Shown here: positions 22,027-34,100 of the stretch, one piece after another
Position numbering within the stretch: position 1 is the stretch's first letter
Layout of the letters: the number at the start of each line of letters is the position of its first letter
Source of the DNA: Asterias amurensis
Taxonomy: Eukaryota > Echinodermata > Asteroidea > Forcipulatida > Asteriidae
Assembly: GCF_032118995.1 (NCBI RefSeq)
Contig: NC_092656.1
Span: 9,677,761-9,741,760 of the forward strand
Reading direction: 5' to 3'
Length of the DNA stretch: 64,000 bases
Made by a program: the position numbers and the translations under genes
The notes under the pieces: generated by a model
The model's input: only the letters and a program-made list of their open reading frames with translations
What the model was told of the DNA's origin: nothing
Database searches by the model: none

Positions 22027-22103
22027 TCAGATCTTTTCGATGTAGTTGGATGGGAACAGGCCTTCACGATGACCGAGACGCCCACGCCACCATCCGGATT
22101 GCT
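22027..22103 (-). CDS. myo1e: Myosin Ie/If exon y (second half of SH3 and stop, residues 1078-1102)
   Basis: Encodes [20 protein letters not shown] then IEKI and TGA, completing the SH3 domain with its WW and PSNY ligand-contact residues. It is too short to show as an open frame by itself. The acceptor is ACACAG. Confidence 0.96.
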
Positions 22104-25100
22104 CTGTGTGTGATAGAAAAAGAAAAGTGAATATAACAATAATAAAAAATTCTTATAGCGCATTTCACAACAACCGTCTCAATGCGCGTTACATTAGTGC
22201 CCTGGTCATTGGGCCAATAACATTCCTTCAAGCTTTCTCAGCTCTCTGGGGAGTATACAACCTGGGCATCCGTATCGCTCCAAAGGCTTTTTCATACTCA
22301 CTGTCAACCTCTACGCTCACATTTTCCCATTTATACCCCTGGGTGGAGAAAAGCAATTATGGTAAAAATATCTTGCTCAAGGACACAAGTGTCATGACCG
22401 GGACCCGCGAGCCTACTCTCTTTATTCTTATCTTAATACATTTTGTTGGCCAAGACACAAATCCCTACACACTGTGAACTGAATAAAGATGTAAGTAATA
22501 TATTTTACCTGCAGAAGTTTCAGCTTCATTAGGCTTTAAGTTTTAAACACCACAGAGCAATGTTTCAGGAGAGTCGCGTAAATACGCTGTACACGCTAAA
22601 ATAGTTTTTTTTGTGATATTGTTTTACTCCTTTCTCAAAAACTACCTTACCTCAGCAAGTAACATTAGCTTCCTACCATCATTATCTTTAATAATAATAA
22701 CATAGAAGTCTATATAAATATCGCACGTATCTACCAAACAAGGTACTCAAGGCGATGAGTAAAAACAAAGTAATACAAACTTTCAGAAAGATAGGTTATT
22801 GCAGTGATGAATTCAGAGACCCAATTATGTAGCACCTTAAAAGGGTTTACAAGGTCCTACGGTGCATACAGCAGCCACAGCCAGGAACACCGGGGCAAAC
22901 CCCTTCTCTTTTCAATAAGTGCGCACTGGGTTCTTTTACATGCGCTACACAACACATGGGACCAACGGCTTTACATGTACATCCCATCTGAAGGACGAAG
23001 CAATGGTTAAGTGTCTTGCTTAAGGACACAAGTGTCATGGCTGGGGATTCGAACCCACACTCTGCTGATCAGAAATCTGAGACGAACCCAGCTCACCTTC
23101 AGTAAGAATCTCAATGGTCTCTCCAGGTCCGAATGACAGCTCATCGGTGTCCTGTGCATCATAGGAATACAGCGTCCTGCAGGTCACCAGCTTTGGCTTA
23201 GGGAGGGGCTTGGGCTTGGGCCTGGCTGGAGGTTTCTTCTTCATCAGCGTTTCCCTCTTTTTCCTGTGAGAAGAAAAATGGAGATGAACTCAGCGCTTTA
23301 CTAAACACTAAACTAAGTTAAACACGATGATCTCACCTCCTAGCAAGGGGCTTGACCAACGTCCATACATCACCACAAAAGAAGGACTACATGTAATGGC
23401 CTGTAAGGCAGTGGACACTATTGGTAATTACCCAAAATATTTGTTGGCATAAAAACTTACTCGGTAACAAGCAAAGGAGAGCTGTTGATAGTATAAAACA
23501 TTGTGAGAAATGGCTCCCTCTAAAGTAACGTACATGTAGTTTTCGAGTAAAAAAGAGGTAATTTTCCACAAATTTCGAGACCTCAGATACAAATTTTGAG
23601 GTCCCGAAACCATGAAACCAAGCATCTGAAAGCACACAACTTGGTGTGACAAGTGTGTTTTTTCTTCCATTATTATCTCCCAACCTCGACGACCAATTGA
23701 GTTCAAGTTTTCATAGATTTGTTTTTTCATGCATATGTTGAGATACATTTGTACACCAAGTGAGAATACTGGTCTTTGACAATTACCAATAGTGTCCAGT
23801 GCCTCTAAGGCTCCCATTGGTATAGAGTACCATACCTACATGTACGTGTACAAACTTAAAGGCACTTGACACCTTTGGTAATTGTCAAAGACCAGTATTC
23901 TCACTTAGTATATTCCAACATGTGCATCAAATAACAAATCTGTAAAAATTTGGACTCAATTGGTCATCGAAGTTGCAAGAGAATAATGTAATGATTACAA
24001 TGTAATGTTTTGAAGCAGAAATTTCTTTCAAGTTCTTTTTGTACAGAACTATACTTTATACTCTTACTGCCTGGAATAAAGACAAAACATACCCTGACAC
24101 TCCAGCATCTGGCGTTTGTAGGAATTCTTGACTAAAGGCGTTGGGTGCGGCCTTCTTAGCCCACTTGTGAGCTCCGTCCTTGGGCAAGGAGGGGTGGTCA
24201 CCGCTCATACGCCGTGAACTCCGTAACGATGGTCCTGCAAAGTTTAAAGTTGTACAAATCAAAAACGCAAATGATAAAGTGTTGAGAAGTCTCCCGAACC
24301 CCCGAACATCTACTCCGCAGTAGTAGAATTAAAGCAAGACAGTTTTCTAAGAACAAACTCTACCTGGCAAGTACAGTGTAGATACACACATGGTGTTACC
24401 GCAAACCAAGTATATATTGATAAAGTGTTGAGTAGATAAAATGCACATAATTGTTTTGTTAAAGTTTATTTCAGGTGGTGTCCCTGAACTACATGTATGA
24501 TGGCCCTCCATAGGGTAATGTTATTGGCGTACTGCTGTTACTCTGACTTCGTCTTCGGCTGCAATGACACAGCGTTACGTCAGGCACGGAAACTGGTATG
24601 CTTATTGTTTTTTTAACAAAGATAATGTCCAGCAAATGTAAAACTTTGATGACTTGGTATGGACTTCCATTGGTATAAGTACGTTCTTTGAGTTAAGATA
24701 CCATACAGCCTCAGAAATTTTTGCAAAGTTATTGATTAAACTTTTGAATTAAAGTATTGACCAAAAACTTGTTAAAAAAAAAAACCTAACAAACTCTGAC
24801 TTAAAATGTTAATACAACTACATTTTGTCGTTTAGCAACAGTTTGACAACTTTCTTACAATTTGGTACTTAGACTGGTACCCGCTGCCAAAACATAGGAG
24901 TCGAACTGCCTCTAGCTACCGGGCAATCTCGGTAGTCTAGTTGGTAAGACACTGCTCTAGAATTGCAAGGGTCGTGGGTTCGAATCCCACCCGAGTTACA
25001 TGCCTGTGATATTTTTTCACAGGACTCGGGAAAGTACTGAGTTTACAGTGTTAACACACATCGGTGTATGGGTAAAAAAACAAAATTAATATTCTTTATT

Positions 25101-28100
25101 CTCAACGCAAATTTAACATCTCTTAGAATGGTTAAGTTTATTCAAGAGATCATACACCTTACAGCACTTTAAATATATAAACATTTTCATATGTTATACC
25201 TTTGAGTGCTCATTCGAAACTATAAAGCTAAATCAAAACTGACTTTCCCACTTAAAAATGTGAATGAATCTGGGGGAGGGGGAACAGGGGGGGGGGGAAA
25301 TTCCAGTAGTCCCTGAAGGGGAAACCGTAATTAAGTTTTGACGCATGACTCATGTCTGACGCAGAGCTACTGAGCAGACGCGAGAGGGGAATGTGAGCCG
25401 ACACGGTGTTCAAGGAAACATTATTCTGTGCAAACAATTTAGCTTCTTCGATGACAGCATTAGAGAAATGGTGTCATTATAACAGTAGAATCAACACCCT
25501 GGGGGGACATGTTTGTGGTCGGGGGGGGGGGATCTGCTTGTGGTCAGGGTATCTTCTTGATAAAGCGGGATGAATCAAACAAAATGATAACGTCCACGAC
25601 ATCGGTTAATGTAGATACATTTGTTGTGTTGTCATTTAGCCATGGAGAAAGACTGCTGCTGACATGGCTTAGGGTTGAAACGTCAGGCCACTAACTATTT
25701 AGCTTTGTCGATGACAGCGTTAGAGAATGGTGTCATACATGTATCACTGTAGAATCAACACACTGGGGGGATTGGGTCGAGTTGGGGGTGAGGGGGACTG
25801 TTTGTGGTCAGGGGTATCTTCTTGATGAAGCGGGATGAATCAAAATGATATGTGGGGAGGAAGGTCGGGGCTTAGGAAAGGTCCACAACATTGGCTGTTG
25901 TTTTTTTCAGCCTGACCTGAATTGCTCTTTTACACTTTAGATCGACATGTAGATACATTTTACATTGTTGTTTTGTGGCGTTGTCTTTTAAGCCTTCTAC
26001 TAGGGTCAAAACGTCAGGCCATTGACTATTATTGCATCTATACCATTGGTTGGTAAGCAGTTTGCAACAGATAATCCTATTTTAACATTTTACACTACTA
26101 CATGTACATGTATGTCCAATCTGGCTCAGTGAAGTGTACATGTACACTGACAAATGAGAATGATATACACCTCTGAAAATGCATGCGTTATTTCTGTTGA
26201 AATTAGTACAATAATAATAGGCCTAATGATAAAGGACATTTTGTCTGTTAGTGAAGTACCGTATCCATGTTATCTGCCAGAAAGACACTCCTGACGCATA
26301 GACAACTCTTCTACTAAGAGTACTTAAAGCTAAGACTGAACAAGTGATATTTCAAGTCTACTAGTCTAGGTTCAGCGGAAGAGCATTCCAAAGAGATGGT
26401 CCAGCTAACGTAACACGTTCAAGACACTGGACACTATTGGTAATTGTCAAAGACCAGTCTTCTCACTCGGTGTATCTCAACATTACATAAAATAACAAAA
26501 CTGTGGAAATTTGAGCTCAATCAGTCGTCAAAGTTGCGAGATAATAATGAAAAAAAAAAACACCCTTTTCACACGAAGTTGTGTGCTTTCAGATGCTTGA
26601 TTTCGAGACCTCAAATTATTCTAAATCTGAGGTCTCGAAATAAAGTTTGTTGAAAAATTACTTCTTTCTCGAAAACTACTTTACTTCAGAGGGAGCCGTT
26701 TCTCACAATGTTTTACACTATCAATCTCTCCCTATTACTCGTTACCAAGAAACGTTTTATGCTAATCACTATTTTGAGTAATAACCAATAGTGTCCACTA
26801 CCTTTAAGAGAAGGCTTATGCTCGGGTGCTTTTGGCAGTTTGTGCTTAGTGGTAGACTGTGCATTATTTAATACTCCAGTGTCATTATTATTATTGATAT
26901 TATATAATTTTTTTTTTTTTTTTCCTTTTCAATTGACCGATTACTCATTTGCAAGTTGACTCTAAACAGTGATGACAAAATCTTTGTCCCACTGGGGAAA
27001 CCACTGATGACCACTTCACACTATTTCAATTTTCCCTCCAGCTGTGGGATTATTAACTTTTTTTATCGAGTGATAACAGAACGATGACCTCCCTGCCATC
27101 AAACTTACTATACTTAAGAACGGATTGACCAATTACCGACAGTGTGTACGTGTGAAAAGATATTCCAATGCAATTAAAAAGAAAACTGCCTAAGCCAAGT
27201 TTGTAAACACTGCTCAGCAGAAGGGTGACTTGCTGATTTGCTGAGCAAGAAATGTAGTTGCATATTCACCATGGTTTTGCACTGTTGTGTACATATAAGT
27301 CTGTTTACAAGAACTGATGTTGTCTCTTGCTTTGCTTACAGTAAAGCTGTGGTTATAAAACAGAAACTCTGCCAATGGGAGACATGAATCCCTAATCACC
27401 GAAAACAATTGGTAATTGTTGTACGACACATAACACAACCAACCACAAATTTACATTAAACGTACAAGGTTTAAAGATAATAATAGCAGAAAGCTTCCCT
27501 TTAAAATAGTAATTGCTGAGGTGCGTTAGTGTTTGAGGAATTAGTAAAACAATTTCACAAATATTATTTTAGCATGTACATGTACAATACAACAGATTTA
27601 TGCAACACTCCTGAAAACACTGCTCTGTGATTTTCAATTCTTTCCCCTCAAAAACTTCTACAGGTAAATTATACTCCATACATCTTCATTCACAGTGAGT
27701 ATGGATTCATGTCATGGCCAAAAACTTCATGTACAAAAAGTACCCAAACCCTTTATTAAACCCGACACGGAGTAAGAGAAGAAAAAAAGAGCGAACCACC
27801 GAACATAATCTCACAGTCAATTACTATCGCTAAACCGCAGTGCACTGCCCTTTGAGTATTGACACATCACCAGGGAAGCTGCCTTGGAAGTGTTTCCTCT
27901 GATGACGCTAGTTATGATAACATGGGGTTGGTTGGGGCTGACAAGGGCTAAGCTCAAAATACGCCTCTTTAAGGGATTGGCAGGAAGGCTTTCCACATGT
28001 TCCATGAACTTCAAAAGTTCGGAATGGACTTTTACAAGATTGATTTTGAACATAATCAGGACTTGATGAGCGTCTTAACAATTTCATAAGTGATTGAGGG

Positions 28101-31100
28101 ATCAAGAGACTTGCGTCATTCAAATAAAAAATTATTACACGGTTAACTCATTTCTTAAGCCTCTACTGGCGGGTAGCCAGGCACTAGCAATGTATTACTC
28201 TGTAAATTCAAGATTCAGTAAGAAATTGCATTATGTTTATCATTGCCTCAAGGGACTTACGTCATTCAAATAGAAGTTATTGCGCAGTAAACTTATTTCT
28301 TAAGGGTCTGCTGGCAGGTAGCCAGGCACTAGCAATGTAAAGGACACATAAATTCTCTGCTTCTGTTGCGCAAGATACAATAAGAAAATTGCATAATGTT
28401 TATTATTTCTTCAAGGGACTTACGTCATTCAAAAAGAAGTTATTGCGCAGTAAATTTGTTTCTTAAGGGTCTACTGGCGGGGAGCCAGGCACTAGCAATG
28501 TATAGGACACGTAAATTCTCTGCTTCTGTTGCGCAAGATACAATAAGAAAATTGCATAATGTTTATTATTTCTTCAAGGGACTTACGTCATTCAAATATA
28601 ACTTAATGCCCAGTCAATTTATTTCTTAAACGTTTACTGGCGGAGAGCCAGGTACTGGCAATGTATAGGACACCTAAATTCTGTGCTTGTTGCGCAAGAT
28701 ACGATAGGAAAATCCATAATGTTTATTATTGCTTCAAGGGACTTGCGGCATACAAAAAGAAATCATAACATGGTTAATTTATTTCTTATAAGCATCAACT
28801 GGCACTAGCAAAGAAGCAATTTGGTAAACCATCTGTTTCTGTTGCACAAGATTGCACTATGTAGATGGTACATGTGACATGATACTTTGACTGGTAAACG
28901 CATTCTGGTGAGCAAGACATGTGGTGCTTAACAACTTTCTGCTAAGCAGGCTAACAGTCGCAGTTGTACATGTGACATGAAAGCTTGGCTGGTAACCATA
29001 TAATAATAATAGAATCAAAGTCTTATATAGCGCACGTATCTACCAAACAAGGTACTCAAGGCGCTGATTATAACAAACTTTCAGAAAGATACATGTAGGT
29101 TATTGCAGTGATGAATTCTAAGACCCAATTATTTAGCACCTTAGGGTTTACAAGGTGCTACGGCGCATACAGCAGCCACACTCAGGAACACCGGGGCGAA
29201 CCCCTTTTCTTTGTGATAAGTGCACTGGGTTCTTTTACATGCCTTACACAACACATGGGACCATTGGCTTTACATGTACGTCCCATCCCAAGGTAAGCAA
29301 AACTCCTTTAAAATTGGGCCGAGATCAAATACAGTGTTTTTCAAGCCCAAAGGCGGTGAAAGATCACACTCACATGTCTTGTTGCGATTCCCCCAAAACA
29401 CAGACATCGATCATCCACCAAGCAAAATGCCTTAAATTATTCATGAATAATTAGCGTCTTCCACAACTGCGTGCATAACCAATATAGTTTCATTTATCAT
29501 TCACAAACAAAAATAGCTCAATCAAGTCATATGCTTAATTCCCTACTTCCATATTTTGTTTGTGAGCGAATGCGGGGTTACACACATCCGAATGTTAAAT
29601 TTAGTGTTTTATCAAATGAAAAGTTTGTTCTCGATCAGTCTGTTTGTATAGTTAGATAAGTGTGAGTGCACGTATGTAGAATGACGCAGAGTGTTTGTGG
29701 CCGAGCTGTCTAGGGCATCAGACTTATCAATTAGGGGACGATCAGAACTGTAGGAAGAAGACACTACATCAAACTCCTAGTTCCTTATCCAAGATGCGTG
29801 TCCCCACTTTTTGTATACTGTCTTAAAATCTACAAAAACAGCTAAAGGATTGGGGGGGGGGGAGGAGGAGGGTAGGCAATTAGGGTCAGAACTAAAGGAA
29901 GAAAGCACTTGATCAAACTCCAAGTCCTTCATCAATGATGAGTGTCTGTACCCTTTGTATAACGTCTTCGAATTGAAAAAAAAAATTCATGTATGGGAAG
30001 GGTGGGAGGAGGGTTGGGAGTAGAGGGTAGGAGATTCAGGGGTGATGAGGTTCTGAAAAAATTAAAAGACTGAAATATTTTTGTCACGGGAGGTGAACAC
30101 ACATAATCCTTAACTTTTTTGGGGGTCAAATAAATTTTGGGTACCCTGCAAGTTTTTTTCACTAGCCCAAACGTAATAATGCAAACAATTTTTTGAAACT
30201 TTTTGAAAAGTTTGGGATGATGCAAAGTTTAACAGATTTGTTATTTTATGCATATGTTAGGATACACCAAGTGGGAATACTGGTCTTTGAAAATTACCAA
30301 ACAAGGCTTATTCCTTTAAGAAGAGACATCTAAATTTCCTTATCTACTTACTATGCTGTGGCGAACGATGAGAGGGCCCAGCTTTTGGTTTATCGACCTT
30401 GGCGTAGGAGGCCGAGGGTGGGGGACGTCCGGGTGCTTTCCTTGGTCTTCCATTACCCACGGGTCCGGCGTTTCGCCTGTCAGCCTGGGAGACTTGGACC
30501 TGCCGTGCTCCGGGGCCTGGGTTAAAAAAATAACCCAAGCTTGTCGTTAAGTATCATTACAAGGTTAAGCAGTAAAATGGGACACAGTAAGTAAAGATAT
30601 TGACAATATAAACCATAGGTTAATGGTTGAAAACTTGCTTAGTAATATTATTTGTCTTTGGTCCATCCCAAATCATTAAGTTTAACCCAGTCGTTTTATA
30701 ACTTGACAATAAAAAGCAAAAAGCAATGAGGTGTTTAGTATTTTAATTTATAGCATTTTATGAAGGGTTTCACAGTTCCGACTGGATATTTATTACAAAA
30801 ATAAACAAAAATAACAACACTTAATTATAGTAAGTTAAGTTGTCTGGAAAATGTATACAAACCAGAAATGCTGTTTTGTTTTGTTTTAGAGAAGTGGATA
30901 CAATGTTAACATGGGAAACAGTGAAAGATGTAAATTCTTAGGTCATGACCTTTACTTTGACCTTTTGGGGTTCAGAGGAAGTGGATCGACGGGGCTACAA
31001 CAGCTGCGCTGAGCATTTTGGTAACAAGCTGTTTGTGTCCTCAGGGGCCACTTTCATAGAGCTGCTATAAGCACAACAATTTGCTTAGCATGTAATTTCT

Positions 31101-34100
31101 TCCTTGATAAAAACAGGATTACCAGCCAAATTTCCAAGTGATTTTCAGGATAAGCAAACAATAGCTGAATACCAGTAAAAAGAAATTTGGTTGGTATAAT
31201 CCTTTTTTTTTATCAAGGAAAAAATGTCATGCTAAGCAAATTGTTGTGCTTAGCAGCTCTATGAAATTGGGCCCTGGTCTCTAACATGTCTAAAGGGTTA
31301 AGCAAGGTTGTACTGTTTATTCTTAGCATGAGGGTGTCCGGGAATTCAACTCATATTAGGAGCCTGAGTATTGTGTGGTTTTGAGTACTGACAAACTTGA
31401 AATGACTTGATTTGTGGCAGCTTCTTGGCAGAATGCCTTGTAGGAAAAGGGGGGAGATTAGGGGCCAACTTATAAAAGGATGATAATTTAATTTTTTTTT
31501 ACCCATACCGATGAGTGTTAGCACTGTAAATGTATACTCGGTACTTTCTTGAGCTCTATGGGGAAAATCCCAAGAATTATTACGCAGTGTGTTCAAACCC
31601 CATCCGAGTAACATGCCTGTGATTTTGTTTTTTCACAGAGCTTGGGAAATAACCGAGTAATATAATAACACACTTTTATAGGTCGCACCTATCCATTAAT
31701 ACGCTCAACGCACCAACAAGTCATGGTAATGAAAAATACGTTTTTGTATACAGTGTGCTAACAGACATCGGTGTATTTGTGAGCGAAACCCAAAGGATTA
31801 TCCCCGATGCAAATACCCATCTGTTACATTAGACAAAAAAGTATATTCAATGTGAGTCGGCAAGTCTTACGTGAGTTCCTGGGGAGTCCGGGTCCTATAC
31901 TGACTGTCATGACTTTGCCACTTGGCTTGTTGATAGATAGGTCCCCGGTGCCCTGAGTGAACCGAACAGTTCTCGTGCCCCCTCCTCCCCATCCCTCCTT
32001 CTTCACGGCAAACTCGATCCTGAGAGGAAAAAAACATGGTCGGCAATATTTGTCAAATTAGTGCTTTCGGTGTTTTGTCTTCCTCTAATTTGTAAGGTCT
32101 TCACCTTTGGTACACCCGTCAGCTGAAAATTAATCTGGTGATGATTTAAGGCAAAGTTTATCTTTTACTTTTGGAAGCATTTGATTGTTAAAAGGTACGT
32201 ACACGTTTGGTAATTACTCAAAACAAATACTAACAAGGGTGTTTTATCTTTTATCATTTTCTTGCAACTTTAATGACCACTTGAGCCAAAATTTTCACAG
32301 GCTTGTTTTGAGCCAAAATTTTCACAGGCTTGTTATTTTATGCTTATGATGGCATACACCAAGTGAGAAGACTGGTCTTTGACAATTACCAAACGTGTAC
32401 AGTGTCTTTAAATCCTAATGTAGATATGTATAATATTTATTTCATTTAATGGCTCTGTGCACTATTGGTAGATATTCAAAATAATTGTTAGCATACAAAT
32501 TTGATAGTATAAAACATTGTGAGAACGACCCCCTCCGAACAACATAGTTTTTGAGAAAGAGGTAATTTCTCAATCAAACAATAAAATACTTCAGGCATGA
32601 AGCCTTTTATTATGCATCTCTGAAAGCACAACAATTTATGCAACAAGGGTGTTTTTCCCCCCTCATTATTCTCTTGCAACTTTGATGACGAATACCCAAA
32701 TTTTCACAGATTTGTTATTTTATGCATACATGTACATGTACATGCATGTTGGGATACACAAAGTGAGAAGACTGGTCTTTGACAATGACCAAACGTGTCC
32801 AGTGCCTGTAACTCCATTAACTAAAATCATCATACCTTTGATCTTGCTATTCTTATTAATTGACCATTGTTAGTTGCATCATGATGCAACTTGCTCTCTA
32901 GTCCTATCCTTTCATGTCTCCCTGCATTGTTGTCGAACAATACATTTACCACTTTTATGGTCCCATCCTTTCATACTAAACATCCTTTTTGTCCTTGCCA
33001 AGTCACTCCAATTGGTTCATAGCCACCAATATTGTTTCTGAAATAGAAACTTTGATTGGCTGTTATTTTCCCGCTTCTTTCTGGATCCTTTCCTTAATCC
33101 CTTTTTCCCTCTCTTTTGCTATAAATGGATATGTATTTGTTTGTACTTGTTTTATGCCTCTGAAGAAGGTCCGGTTTGGATCGAAAGCTAAGGCCATCTA
33201 CCCTATTCATTATGTATACCATCGTACAGTGCAATTCAACCTATGCCATCTGTACAAAAATAATCCAGTAGTAGTAATAACAATCAATAACTCTTACGTG
33301 TCATTGAAGTTGAGTTGGAGGTCTCTACCGGCGGCATCTTTGTACTTCTTACTGAGTACTGTCAAGAACTCAGTCTTGAAGGTGGACTCAAGTAGACTAG
33401 AGTAATCATTCTCAACATGCAGGGCAAATATATCATCTTGTAGCGTACTGTGGAGAAAAAAAACATCGTCCAGCGGTTAGACTGAAGGACTTGCAATCAC
33501 AAGGTTGTGGGTTCGAATCCACCTAGCTAACCACTGATTTCACAACGCGACTAGAACTGTCTTGTCTTTACTGCACAAACTGCCGCCACTGGGCTATAAA
33601 GAGTGCAGAACTCGGTCTTAGAGGTGGACTCCAGAAGACAGTAAATAAGTCTAGGGCAAATAAATCATCTTGTACACGTAGCATACTGTGGAGGAAGAAA
33701 GTAAGCCGTTGATTTCAACGACAGCAAATCTTTTTTGGGGGGAGAAGTTCTGTACATGTACCATTATTATTAGCTGTATTTTCAATTGTGTGTAAAAAAT
33801 GTACATCAACATTGTTGCATTTGGTTGTATACATGTAGGATTTATTACGAGCAGCCAATGGCTGAACCACTAAGGAAAGTCAGTTTTACATGTCACAATC
33901 ACAGTGTGTAGTTTGGCCATCAACTGTGTTACATTTACATCTTTTGTTGTACTTGAATCACACATCAGCTCATCTGTCTTGCCTTGCCTCTCATGCCTTG
34001 TTTATCTTTCTCCACAATATCCTTGTACATAAAATCCTTTTTTATGTCTCTCAGGACAATAGACCCTTCCCATGAAATATTATGCTAGATGCACACAGCG

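Noticed and set aside
24926..25002. Functional tRNA gene
   Set aside because: A and B boxes are good, but the anticodon stem does not pair and the sequence continues as a repeated SINE body.
28100..28800. CRISPR-like array
   Set aside because: Units of about 160 bp are similar throughout, with no short repeat and unique spacer pattern, and the genome is an animal's.
32989..33405. Plus-strand open frame of 138 codons between myosin exons t and u
   Set aside because: Overlaps exon t in antisense and otherwise intronic sequence; hydrophobic composition comes from T-rich DNA. No domain seen.
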